A stretch of 64,000 nucleotides of DNA from Bacteroidales bacterium (GTDB taxonomy: Bacteria; Bacteroidota; Bacteroidia; Bacteroidales; P3): positions 1-64,000 of the forward strand of contig JAFUWF010000001.1 of NCBI GenBank assembly GCA_017483575.1, given 5' to 3'. A program made the position numbers and the translations under genes. How positions within the stretch are numbered: position 1 is the first letter of the stretch; each line of letters starts with the position of its first letter. The notes below the pieces were generated by a model. That model searched no databases, was not told where the DNA came from, and worked only from the letters and a program-made list of their open reading frames with translations. Below are positions 8,810 through 16,206 of the stretch, in pieces.

Positions 8810-11134
8810 TTATTTGATGATGATTTCGTCGGTGAATATCCATGGTTTCTGCCCTGAGGCGCGGTGCCAAGAGGGTATCTCGGGCAAGGGAACAGCCACG
8901 ACTCGGACGTAGCGGTACTTGTTGGGCTCACCGCCAATGGTGCACGCTGTTTCCGATGCGTAGGTGTATATATCCGGCGTGGCCAACACCTCGGGGTTCT
9001 CAATCACATCCTTTGGGCGCCACTCCCAACGTTCGCCATCGTCAGACAAGGCGAATTGCACCCACTGTGGGAGGAATATCCACGAGAGTGGGTAGAAGTA
9101 GAAGTCGATGCCGATATAGGTGATAGGCTGTGGCTCACCGAGGTCTATGACAGCGTCGAGGGTGTCGCCCCAGAAGCCGAGCCAGCGGTGGCGGTAGTCC
9201 ATGATGCCCACTTCGCCGTCGGCAAGGCCTGCCGTGTTGTAGGGGGCGGTGGCCGGACGGCGCAGGGTGACGGGCTTGCCGGGTGCAAGGTGTTCGTTGT
9301 AGGCTTTTTCCGCCCAGGAGCGCATATTGGAGGCATACTCGGCTGGCGAGCAGCCCATTTCCATCATCTGCGGCACACGGAAGTGCTGCAGCCGGGCCTC
9401 GAGCGAGTCGATTGCACCAAGCATAGCGTCCTTGTCGGGCTCGCCATGTTGCAGCTCCAGCCAGGCGAAATCGAGGGCCAGCTGGAAGAAGCGCAGGCGT
9501 TCCAGCACTGCGCTGTCACCTTTAGCGGCATCCCGGGCGTTGCCCATCCAGTCGTAGTATTTCAACATCAGGTCTTCCGACAGGTAGCCTTCCACGGCAT
9601 CGACAGGGTAGCCGTAGATGTTGAGTGCCTGGCCGCTCCGGATGAGGGCGGCGGTCATGGTGTCGATGATTTCCTTCACATAGCGGCCGGCCTCGCCGTA
9701 GTAGCCTTGGTAGAAGTCGTCCATGATGGAGTCGATATTGCAATAGGGGTTCCATAGGAGCTTGGAAATCATGTAGCAGCGGATGTCCATCCAGGAGGTG
9801 ACGTTCTGCGCGCCGGTGGCCTGTTCGAACATCATGCTGGCGCCGTTCTCCTTGAAGAACTGCAGGTTGGGCTGAAGAACATGGAGGTTCGGGAAGGGGT
9901 CCCAGAAGTTGCGGAACTGGACGACGTAGTCCCAGAGGTAGATTCCGGATGGGTTACACACTCCTCCGTCCGCCCTTCGAGCGTCCACCTCCCCTAACTT
10001 AGGGGAGGAGTTGATTAGCAAGGCCTCACTATTTTGCTGCTCCCCTAAGTTAGGGGAACTGGCAGCCGCTTGCGGCTGACTGAGGAGTGTGTTGCCCGAA
10101 CACAAGCGGCTCCAGTCCTCCATGTCCTTGCGGAAGGCGGGGTCGGTCTGGGGGATGGGGGCCTGGCGGCCGGACTCGATGGGGCAGAGCATGACGAGGA
10201 CGTTTTCATCGAGTTTGATATCGCTGGTCGGTGCCTTGCGGGTGTATTGGTAGGCGAGCGTGGAGATGGTCTTGTAGCGGAAGCGGCGGGCCACCTGGTT
10301 GACGAACCACAGCAGTGTGCCGCTCTGGCCGCCGTAGAGGCTGTCGAGGCGGCGACAGTCGGCGCACTCACAGGCGTTGTAGTTGTCGTTGGGCGAGACC
10401 GACCATATCCGCGCCTCGGGGCGGCGCGACATGGTGTCGGCCAGCCGCTTGCAGAGTTCTTTCAGCACAGCGGGGTTGCTCAGACAGAGCTGACCGTCGC
10501 GGCTGCGGCGACCATTGTTCAGCGAGTACCACTCGGGGTGCTCGTCGAAGTAGAGCGCTGGCGGAAGCTGCTTGCCGAACGTGTGCACATACATACCGAA
10601 CATCCGTTCGCGGTCGGCCTGCGTGTGCACATGGTGCCAGTCGGCATAGAGCTGGCTCTGGTTGGGGTAGTAGTAGGCCACCTCGCGGTACTCGAACGCC
10701 GGGTTCTCTACTAATTGAAAATTGAAAGTTGAAAATTGAAAATTATTGGAGAGGTCGGGGACAACCACGGCGTCGGGGGTATACATGCGGTAGCCGAGCT
10801 TTTCGAGGAAGGCGTAGACGGCGTAGATGGTGCCCTTCTCCCCTTTCCCGTAGAGCACCACGTCGCGACCGTTGCCGACGATGAAGTAGCCGTCGTCGCG
10901 CAGGCTGTCTATCTGCGGCCGGTACTTGGCCTTCATCTCCGGCGTCAGACCCACATAGATGGTGTGGCCCGTGTTCCGTCCGCCGAAGGTCGTCCTGCAG
11001 CCGCCCTTCTCCAGCCACTGCTGCAGCTGGCTGGCGGCGCGGCTCTCGGCGTAGGTGCTATAGATGCGTATCGGCTTCTGTGCCGAAGCCGATACGCAAA
11101 CCATAGTCATTAGAATAAGTGCCAGCCGCTTCAT
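8810..11134 (-). CDS. DUF4838 secreted protein with F5/8-type C-terminal domain
   Basis: A protein of 774 residues with a signal peptide (MKRLALILMTM...SASAQ). The N-terminal part (KGTIYAVYAFLEKLGYRMYTP) resembles the accessory domain that precedes GH20/GH67-like barrels. The middle is DUF4838. The C-terminal 150 residues (YIGIDFYFYPLSWIFLPQWV and following) look like a discoidin-type carbohydrate-binding module. A glycan-related role is likely but no reaction is established. The gene overlaps the transporter upstream by 4 nt (ATGA), implying translational coupling. It carries two in-frame repeat insertions: a 135-bp palindromic element at 9957-10091 (45 residues) and a heptamer array at 10713-10744. 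Confidence 0.8.
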   Translation of the reverse strand: MKRLALILMTMVCVSASAQKPIRIYSTYAESRAASQLQQWLEKGGCRTTFGGRNTGHTIYVGLTPEMKAKYRPQIDSLRDDGYFIVGNGRDVVLYGKGEKGTIYAVYAFLEKLGYRMYTPDAVVVPDLSNNFQFSTFNFQLVENPAFEYREVAYYYPNQSQLYADWHHVHTQADRERMFGMYVHTFGKQLPPALYFDEHPEWYSLNNGRRSRDGQLCLSNPAVLKELCKRLADTMSRRPEARIWSVSPNDNYNACECADCRRLDSLYGGQSGTLLWFVNQVARRFRYKTISTLAYQYTRKAPTSDIKLDENVLVMLCPIESGRQAPIPQTDPAFRKDMEDWSRLCSGNTLLSQPQAAASSPNLGEQQNSEALLINSSPKLGEVDARRADGGVCNPSGIYLWDYVVQFRNFWDPFPNLHVLQPNLQFFKENGASMMFEQATGAQNVTSWMDIRCYMISKLLWNPYCNIDSIMDDFYQGYYGEAGRYVKEIIDTMTAALIRSGQALNIYGYPVDAVEGYLSEDLMLKYYDWMGNARDAAKGDSAVLERLRFFQLALDFAWLELQHGEPDKDAMLGAIDSLEARLQHFRVPQMMEMGCSPAEYASNMRSWAEKAYNEHLAPGKPVTLRRPATAPYNTAGLADGEVGIMDYRHRWLGFWGDTLDAVIDLGEPQPITYIGIDFYFYPLSWIFLPQWVQFALSDDGERWEWRPKDVIENPEVLATPDIYTYASETACTIGGEPNKYRYVRVVAVPLPEIPSWHRASGQKPWIFTDEIIIK
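9957..10091. repeat. 135-bp palindromic element inserted in frame in the DUF4838 gene
   Basis: It has 10-bp terminal inverted repeats CACACTCCTC and GAGGAGTGTG. Internal palindromes are CTCCCCTAACTTAGGGGAG at 9989-10007, a second at 10041-10057, and AGCCGCT/TGCGGCT at 10064-10077. Its length is exactly 45 codons, so the reading frame is kept; the encoded peptide includes SSPNLGE and SSPKLGEVDARR. Shorter relatives lie in truA (35262) and the MtaD-like gene (58286). Confidence 0.85.
10713..10744. repeat. Heptamer array (AATTGAA type) inside the DUF4838 gene
   Basis: Four 7-bp units (AATTGAA, AATTGAA, AGTTGAA, AATTGAA) plus AATT. It is read in frame on the minus strand as FQFSTFNFQL, between the N-terminal domain and the DUF4838 body. 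The same unit type recurs at 36998-37076 and 61613-61647. Confidence 0.8.
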
Positions 11135-12324
11135 GCCATGAGGACAAGTAACTGTGCAGTGAAGATGCGCAGGAACATCGTCAGGGGGTAGACGGTGGCG
11201 TAGCCCACGTTGGGCAGCTTGCAGCCGTCGGGGGCCATGTTGTTGGCGAAGGCCAGGGTCGGCGGGTCGGTGTGGCTGCCGCCGATGAAGCCCATGAGGG
11301 TGTAGTAGTTCATCTTCAACACTAAACGTCCGAACAATCCCACCAGCAGCGGGGGGACCATGGTGATGATGACGCCGTAGAGCACCCACATGTAGCCGCC
11401 GGCCTGGATAGTGGCCAGGAAGCTGCCGCCGGCGCTGAGACCGACACCTGCGAGGAAGAGGGCGATGCCCACCTCGCGCAGCATCCATACACCGTGGCTC
11501 TCAGTGAATTCAGTCGTAAACCAGCCTTTCTTCACACCGAGCCAGGCGCCGATGAGGCTCACCACGAGGGGACCGCCGGCGAGACCCAGCCTGACGGGGG
11601 CCGACATGCCGACAGGGATGGGAATGGAGCCCACGACGATGCCGATGGCAATGATGACGAAGATGGGAATGAGGTTGACCTTGTGGCGCTGCGAGGTCGG
11701 AGTGGCTTTCTTCTCGGACGGTTCGGCGGTGGAGTCGTCGGTGACGGGTTCCTTCTTGAGGTCGATACGGCAGAGCGGACGCAGCAGCAGGCAGCAGGCA
11801 ATCATGCCCACCACGGCCAGCGGGTAGGCCACAGCGTAGCCCGCGGCCAGCTGGTCGGCGGCGTCGGCAAAGCCGAGGTCGCGCACGGTCTGTTGGGCAG
11901 CCGAGAGGCCGGGAGTGTTGGTGACGGCACCGGTGTAGACGCCGGCCATGTCGGTGAGGCTCTGGTCGGCCATCTTGGCAATAATGAAGGTGATGAGCAC
12001 GCCAAGGGCCACATTGACGAGGGCCATGCCGTTCATGGCCAGGCCGCCTTTCTTGAAGCTCTTGAAGAATCCGGGACCCACCTGCAGGCCAACGGCCGTG
12101 ACGAAGAGGATGAGGCCGAACTCCTTGATGATGTGCAGCATCTCGCCGTTGCATTGCACGCCGAGGGCGCTGATGAGGATGCCCACGAAGAGTACCCACG
12201 TGATGCCAAGGGTAACGCCCTTGATTTTGAACTTGCCCAGCAGCAAGCCAGCAAAGATAGCGACGGAGAGCATCAGCACCGTGGTGCCGACGCCCCCATT
12301 GGTAAGTAAGTTAGTAAACCACAT
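11131..12324 (-). CDS. AspT/YidE-type membrane exchanger lacking RCK_C domains
   Basis: A protein of 397 residues with ten or more hydrophobic segments and two copies of the AspT duplication domain. The GLQVGPGFF element is in the first half, and VGLSAGGSFL plus GFIGGSHTDPP are in the second. Relatives of this family (AspT, YidE, YbjL) usually carry two TrkA-C/RCK_C domains between the membrane halves and run to about 550 residues. Here they are replaced by a charged linker of about 25 residues (DLKKEPVTDDSTAEPSEKKA). The gene follows the carbamate kinase and ornithine carbamoyltransferase genes, so an amino-acid exchange role, for example ornithine or citrulline antiport, is plausible but inferred. 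Confidence 0.82.
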   Translation of the reverse strand: MWFTNLLTNGGVGTTVLMLSVAIFAGLLLGKFKIKGVTLGITWVLFVGILISALGVQCNGEMLHIIKEFGLILFVTAVGLQVGPGFFKSFKKGGLAMNGMALVNVALGVLITFIIAKMADQSLTDMAGVYTGAVTNTPGLSAAQQTVRDLGFADAADQLAAGYAVAYPLAVVGMIACCLLLRPLCRIDLKKEPVTDDSTAEPSEKKATPTSQRHKVNLIPIFVIIAIGIVVGSIPIPVGMSAPVRLGLAGGPLVVSLIGAWLGVKKGWFTTEFTESHGVWMLREVGIALFLAGVGLSAGGSFLATIQAGGYMWVLYGVIITMVPPLLVGLFGRLVLKMNYYTLMGFIGGSHTDPPTLAFANNMAPDGCKLPNVGYATVYPLTMFLRIFTAQLLVLMA

Positions 12325-12328
12325 AGCA

Positions 12329-12418
12329 GTTATGAGTTATGAGTTATAAGTTATGAATTAAGAGTTAAGAGGTGCCGTTGAGCATCACTCCTAACTCTTA
12401 ACCCTTAACTCTTAAATG
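12329..12418. repeat. Inverted heptamer arrays between argF and the transporter gene
   Basis: Six units of the GTTATGA/GTTAAGA type (12329-12370), a 20-nt loop, then four inverted units of the CTAACTC/TTAACTC type (12391-12418). The array ends 3 nt before the argF stop codon at 12422 and occupies almost the whole 97-bp gap. It could form a long hairpin in the transcript. Confidence 0.9.
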
Positions 12419-12421
12419 AGT

Positions 12422-13423
12422 TTAGTCGCCCAGCGTGGCCACCATGACGGCCTTGATGGTGTGCATGCGGTTCTCGGCCTCGTCGAAGACGATGCTGTTC
12501 TCGCTCTCGAACACGTCCTCGGTGACCTCGATGCCGTCCAGACCGAACTTCTCGTTCACGTCGCGGCCGGCCTTGGTCTCCAGGTTGTGGTAGGCGGGCA
12601 GGCAGTGCATGAATTTGCACTTCGGGTTGCCGGTTTTCTTCATCAGCTCGGCGTTGACCTGGTAGGGCATCAGCATCTTGATGCGCTCTTTCCACACGCT
12701 GTCGGGCTCGCCCATGCTGACCCAGATGTCGGTGTAGATGAAGTCAAGGCCTTTCACGCCCTTCTCAACGTCGTCGGTGACGGTGAGCTTGGCGCCGGTC
12801 TCCTTGGCGATTTCCTGGCACTGCTTCACGAGCTCCTTGGCGGGCTGCAGTTTCTTGGGGGCGATGATGCGGATGTCCATACCCATCTTCACGCCGCCAA
12901 CCATCAGGCTGTTACCCATATTGTAGCGGGCATCGCCGATGTAGGCGAACTTCACCTGATTGAGGGGCTTGTCGGTGTGCTCCTGGATGGTGAGGAAGTC
13001 GGCAAGGATTTGGGTAGGGTGAGCCTCAGCGGTCAGACCGTTCCACACGGGGACGCCGGCGTATTTGGCCAGCTCCTCGACGGTGGCCTGGTCGAAGCCA
13101 CGGTACTCGATGCCGTCGAACATGCGACCCAGCACGCGGGCGGTGTCTTTCATGCTCTCTTTGATGCCGATCTGGCTGCCGGTGGGACCGAGGTAGGTCA
13201 CGTGGGCACCCTGGTCGTGGGCACCGACCTCGAAGGCGCAGCGGGTACGGGTCGAGGTCTTCTCGAAGATGAGGGCAATGTTCTTGCCTTTCAGGCGGGG
13301 CTGCTCGGTGCCGGCATATTTGGCGCGCTTCAGGTCGCGGGCCAGGTCAAGCAGATAGTTGAGCTCCTTCGGCGAAAAGTCGAGGATCTTCAGGAAATTG
13401 CGGTTTCTAAGATTGTAAGCCAT
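12422..13423 (-). CDS. argF: Ornithine carbamoyltransferase
   Basis: A protein of 333 residues, the family length. It has the carbamoyl-phosphate loop [12 protein letters not shown] at about 54-65, HPTQILAD, and the ornithine-binding [10 protein letters not shown]. It interconverts ornithine plus carbamoyl phosphate and citrulline plus phosphate in the cytoplasm. The neighbouring carbamate kinase gene suggests it runs in the catabolic direction (arcB role), making carbamoyl phosphate from citrulline for ATP synthesis, but sequence alone does not separate anabolic from catabolic forms. arcA (arginine deiminase) is not in this window. The gene lies 185 bp after arcC, the gap being filled by an inverted repeat. 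Confidence 0.95.
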   Translation of the reverse strand: MAYNLRNRNFLKILDFSPKELNYLLDLARDLKRAKYAGTEQPRLKGKNIALIFEKTSTRTRCAFEVGAHDQGAHVTYLGPTGSQIGIKESMKDTARVLGRMFDGIEYRGFDQATVEELAKYAGVPVWNGLTAEAHPTQILADFLTIQEHTDKPLNQVKFAYIGDARYNMGNSLMVGGVKMGMDIRIIAPKKLQPAKELVKQCQEIAKETGAKLTVTDDVEKGVKGLDFIYTDIWVSMGEPDSVWKERIKMLMPYQVNAELMKKTGNPKCKFMHCLPAYHNLETKAGRDVNEKFGLDGIEVTEDVFESENSIVFDEAENRMHTIKAVMVATLGD

Positions 13424-13493
13424 TTCTTTGAATTTTTAATATGTTGTTTCTGTTAATTAATCTCTTTATTTTCTCCTGCTCGCTTCGCTTCGC

Positions 13494-13581
13494 GAAATCC
13501 TGTAAATCTTGTAAATTATTCCGCTTCGCGGTCTGTATCGGTTGTTGCGTCAGAAATAATTTACCAGATTTACCAGATTTC
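13494..13581. repeat. 27-bp-arm inverted repeat between arcC and argF
   Basis: Arms 13494-13520 and 13555-13581 match at 24 of 27 positions around a 34-nt loop that contains GC-rich CGCTTCGCGG. Each arm holds two copies of a TGTAAATC/GGTAAATC-like 9-bp motif. It may act as a transcript-stabilising or attenuating hairpin in the arcC-argF transcript. A related GC motif, CGCTTCGCTTCGCG, lies just before the left arm. Confidence 0.75.
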
Positions 13582-13608
13582 TGCCGCGTAGCGGCTAGGA
13601 GTATTGAT

Positions 13609-14544
13609 TTATCGAACTATGCGGGTGCCGCAGTTGGGGTTGTCCAGCTGGCCGGCTTCGGTGATGATGCACTCCTTGCCGCCGTGCTCGACGAACATGA
13701 TGGCAGCACGGACCTTCGGGGCCATGGAGCCCTCGGCAAACTGGCCCTCGTCGAGGTACTTCTTGGCCTCGGCCACGGTGATGGTGTCCAGGGCCTGCTC
13801 GTTCTCCTTGCGGAAGTTGATGTACACCTTCGGCACGTCGGTGAGGATATAGAACTCGTCGGCACCAATCTCCACGGCGCAGAGGGCGCTGGCGAGGTCC
13901 TTGTCGATGACGGCCTCGACGCCGCGCACGGTGTCGTTCTCCTCCACCACGGGGATGCCGCCGCCACCCACGGTGACAACAATGTTACCGGCAGTGGCCA
14001 GTTGCTTCACAATCTTGATGTTGTTGATGCGCGTGGGCTTGGGGCTTGCCACCACCTTGCGCCAACCGTTGCCCTTGGGGTCCTCCTTGTACTTGGCACC
14101 CGTCTCGGCGGCCAGCTGGTCGGCCTGCTCTTTGGTGTAGTACGGTCCTACGGGCTTGGTGGGGTTCTGGAACATGGGGTCCAGCTTGTTGACGGCCACC
14201 TGGGTGACGAGCGTCACCACGTCACGCTGTATGTCGTTGCGGGCCATCACGTTGCGCAGGCCCATCTCGATCAAATAGGCAATAGAGCCCTGCGTTTCTG
14301 CCACGCAGAAATCCATCGGCATGGCTTGCACGCCGGCCTGTTTGCCGGCCTCGTGCTGCAGCATCACATTGCCCACCTGGGGGCCGTTGCCGTGTCCGAT
14401 AACCACATTGTAACCACGTTTGAGCAGCGCGCAGAGGGATTCGCAGGTGTTCTCCACATTCTCAATCTGCTCCTTGTAAGTACCTTTCTGACCGCTTCTA
14501 AGCAAGGCGTTTCCGCCGAAAGCGACGACAGCAAGTTTTCTCAT
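13609..14544 (-). CDS. arcC: Carbamate kinase
   Basis: A protein of 311 residues. The nucleotide-site motif VAFGGNALL is at 6-14, with VIGHGNGPQVG, VTVGGGGIPVVEE and a C-terminal GTRIVR. It transfers phosphate from carbamoyl phosphate to ADP, the ATP-forming last step of arginine/citrulline fermentation. It is the first gene of a minus-strand run with argF, the AspT-like transporter, DUF4838 and the porin-like gene. A -7 box lies about 62 bp upstream. Confidence 0.95.
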   Translation of the reverse strand: MRKLAVVAFGGNALLRSGQKGTYKEQIENVENTCESLCALLKRGYNVVIGHGNGPQVGNVMLQHEAGKQAGVQAMPMDFCVAETQGSIAYLIEMGLRNVMARNDIQRDVVTLVTQVAVNKLDPMFQNPTKPVGPYYTKEQADQLAAETGAKYKEDPKGNGWRKVVASPKPTRINNIKIVKQLATAGNIVVTVGGGGIPVVEENDTVRGVEAVIDKDLASALCAVEIGADEFYILTDVPKVYINFRKENEQALDTITVAEAKKYLDEGQFAEGSMAPKVRAAIMFVEHGGKECIITEAGQLDNPNCGTRIVR

Positions 14545-14605
14545 TTCTATTTTATTTATTTTATTTCCAATTAATTAAACATCCTTTCCGTATGAAAGGA
14601 AAGTG

Positions 14606-14613
14606 CAAAGATA
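14606..14613 (-). promoter_or_regulatory. -7 promoter box of arcC
   Basis: The minus strand reads TATCTTTG followed by CACTTTCC. The predicted start near 14599 leaves a leader of about 55 nt that includes the short CCTTTC/GAAAGG stem. Confidence 0.6.
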
Positions 14614-14725
14614 AGAAAAAAAAACGACATATCGCAAACAAACCCACAATTTTATCTCCATACTTATAAACATCCACCTGTTTTTCCCCCACCACCTCCT
14701 GTCAGGTTACCATAACCAGAGCCAC

Positions 14726-14821
14726 ATGACAAATCAGGTGACGGTGGACGTGCCGGCATCGGGGGGCTACCTTGTGAAGATTCGGGACCTGCCGGCGAGG
14801 AAAATTGTTGTTATCCGATAG
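14726..14821 (+). pseudogene. Remnant of a T9SS type A sorting tail
   Basis: A 31-residue open stretch ends in VDVPASGGYLVKIRDLPARKIVVIR and a stop. The pattern of Gly-x-Tyr-x-Val, a short spacer and ArgLysValValVal is the end of Bacteroidota C-terminal sorting domains. Nothing upstream on the plus strand continues into a longer secreted protein, so this looks like the last piece of a deleted exported protein. Open codons extend upstream to about 14690 without obvious homology. Confidence 0.5.
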
Positions 14822-14842
14822 GGCTCGTCTATCTGCCAAAAG

Positions 14843-14931
14843 CCTACCAAAAGCCTACCAACTACCTACCAACTCCCACAAAAATATAAGAACTGTGGGA
14901 GATGGTAGGGTGTTGGTAGGGTGTTGGTAGG
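14843..14931. repeat. Palindrome of 11-bp units, second sequence family
   Basis: The left arm has units CCTACCAAAAG, CCTACCAACTA and CCTACCAACTC, then CCACA (14843-14880). The right arm (14895-14931), read in reverse complement, has CCTACCAACAC twice, CCTACCATCTC and CCAC. The 14-nt centre contains ATATAAGAAC, a sequence also found as a unit core in the 127-bp palindromes. It lies 21 bp after the stop codon of the M16 gene, which is transcribed away from it on the minus strand. Confidence 0.85.
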
Positions 14932-14952
14932 TCGATTGTCGATAAGAAAGGG

Positions 14953-16206
14953 CTAGAGGGCGCCGGCGCGGCAGACGGTCATCAGGCCGGGGGCAAGGTG
15001 GGTGGCGGCGAGGCGCTGCAGGTCGGCGGTGGTGGCGGTCAGGAGGGCCTGGCGGAGGTTGTCGGTGAAGCGTTCGGTGACGTCGGTGCCGAGCATGTCG
15101 ATGAAGCGCGTAGAGCGCTCGAAGATGCCGTCGACCGAGCGGAGGAAGTCTCCTACCAGTACGGTACGTACCAGGTTCAGCTCATCGTCGGCAACAGGTT
15201 CGTCGACAAGGCGTTGCAGTTCGTGCATAATCTCCCGTTCGGCATCGGCGGCGGCGTCTCCTGCCACGTCGGCGGTGATGTAGAAGACGATGGCTCCGCG
15301 GTAGATCTGGGTGCGTGCGTAGATGCCGTAGGTGTAGCCCTTGTCCTCGCGGAGGTTGCTCATCAGGCGCGAGCCGAAGTAGCCGCCGAGTAGTGTAACG
15401 AGGAGCATAAGCCGCGCATAGTCAGGGTCGTCCCAGGCCAGTGTGAGCAGTCGGCCGACGCGCACAGTGGTCTGCACGGCGCCGGCGATGGGATAGTCGC
15501 GACGCGAGGGGTCGACGATTGGCGTGCCGGCAAAGGTGATGCGTGGCAGGGCGTCGCCGGGTGTGCTGTGGCCGAAGCGGTCGTCGATGGCTTGCAGCAG
15601 GCAGTCGTCCACATGGCCGCTGAGGACAATGGTGAGGTCCTCGGCACGGTGGCGTTCGGCATAGAAGCGCTTCACTTCGTCGAGGCTCAGCCGGTCGGCG
15701 TCCTCGGGCACAGCGTAGCGTCCCAGGGGGTGCCGTGGGCCGAAGAGGGCGTCGTAGAAGACGCGCCGCGCCATGTCGGAGGACTTCATCTGCGCGGAGG
15801 CAATCTTCTGCCGCCGTTCGCGCCAATAGACATCGAAATCCACCTCCGGGAAGAGAGGCCGTCGCACCAGGTCGTCGACGACAGGCAGCAGGGCATCGAG
15901 ATGGCGGGCAAGGGTGTAGAAGCTTGTGCTGCAATGCGTAATGGTGTTGTTACTATCGATTATAATGCCGCGGTAGTCGAGAAATTCGGCCAGTTGCGAA
16001 GCCGAAAGGTCGCCTCCGGCGACGGTGTAGAGCCGGTTGGCGGCAGCGGCCACAAGGGGTTGCGACTGGTAGGCAGAGCCCGACTCTGATACGAGGTCGA
16101 TCTTCACAAGGTCGGTGCTGTCGGACGGGAAATAATAGAGCGTGCGGCCATTGGCCAGACGGTGGCTGCGGGGCACGAGGCTGTCGGTCGAGGGTATTGA
16201 AATCAT
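14953..16206 (-). CDS. M16-family peptidase homologue without the zinc site
   Basis: A protein of 417 residues started at MISIPSTDS (16206); the longer open frame upstream overlaps the receptor gene. The fold markers of M16B proteins are present, including the second-domain REDKGYTYGIYA segment that holds the conserved Arg/Tyr pair. The HxxEH zinc motif expected about 45-80 residues in is missing; that position reads VAAAANRLY. It therefore resembles the non-catalytic subunit of M16B heterodimers, whose active partner would be elsewhere. The start codon overlaps the receptor stop by 1 nt (TGATG), pointing to translational coupling. There is no signal peptide, so a cytoplasmic or leaderless location is likely. 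Confidence 0.85.
   Translation of the reverse strand: MISIPSTDSLVPRSHRLANGRTLYYFPSDSTDLVKIDLVSESGSAYQSQPLVAAAANRLYTVAGGDLSASQLAEFLDYRGIIIDSNNTITHCSTSFYTLARHLDALLPVVDDLVRRPLFPEVDFDVYWRERRQKIASAQMKSSDMARRVFYDALFGPRHPLGRYAVPEDADRLSLDEVKRFYAERHRAEDLTIVLSGHVDDCLLQAIDDRFGHSTPGDALPRITFAGTPIVDPSRRDYPIAGAVQTTVRVGRLLTLAWDDPDYARLMLLVTLLGGYFGSRLMSNLREDKGYTYGIYARTQIYRGAIVFYITADVAGDAAADAEREIMHELQRLVDEPVADDELNLVRTVLVGDFLRSVDGIFERSTRFIDMLGTDVTERFTDNLRQALLTATTADLQRLAATHLAPGLMTVCRAGAL

Larger units (their letters stand above)
14545..14952. other. 408-bp gap with promoter, gene remnant and 11-bp-unit palindrome
   Basis: No intact gene. In order it holds a small inverted repeat (CCTTTC/GAAAGG at 14583-14599), the arcC promoter, a remnant of a T9SS sorting tail (14726-14821) and an 11-bp-unit palindrome (14843-14931). 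Confidence 0.7.

Noticed and set aside
12329-12418. Heptamer arrays as simple rho-independent terminators
   Set aside because: Several lie inside coding sequence or immediately before start codons, and most lack a T-run after the stem.
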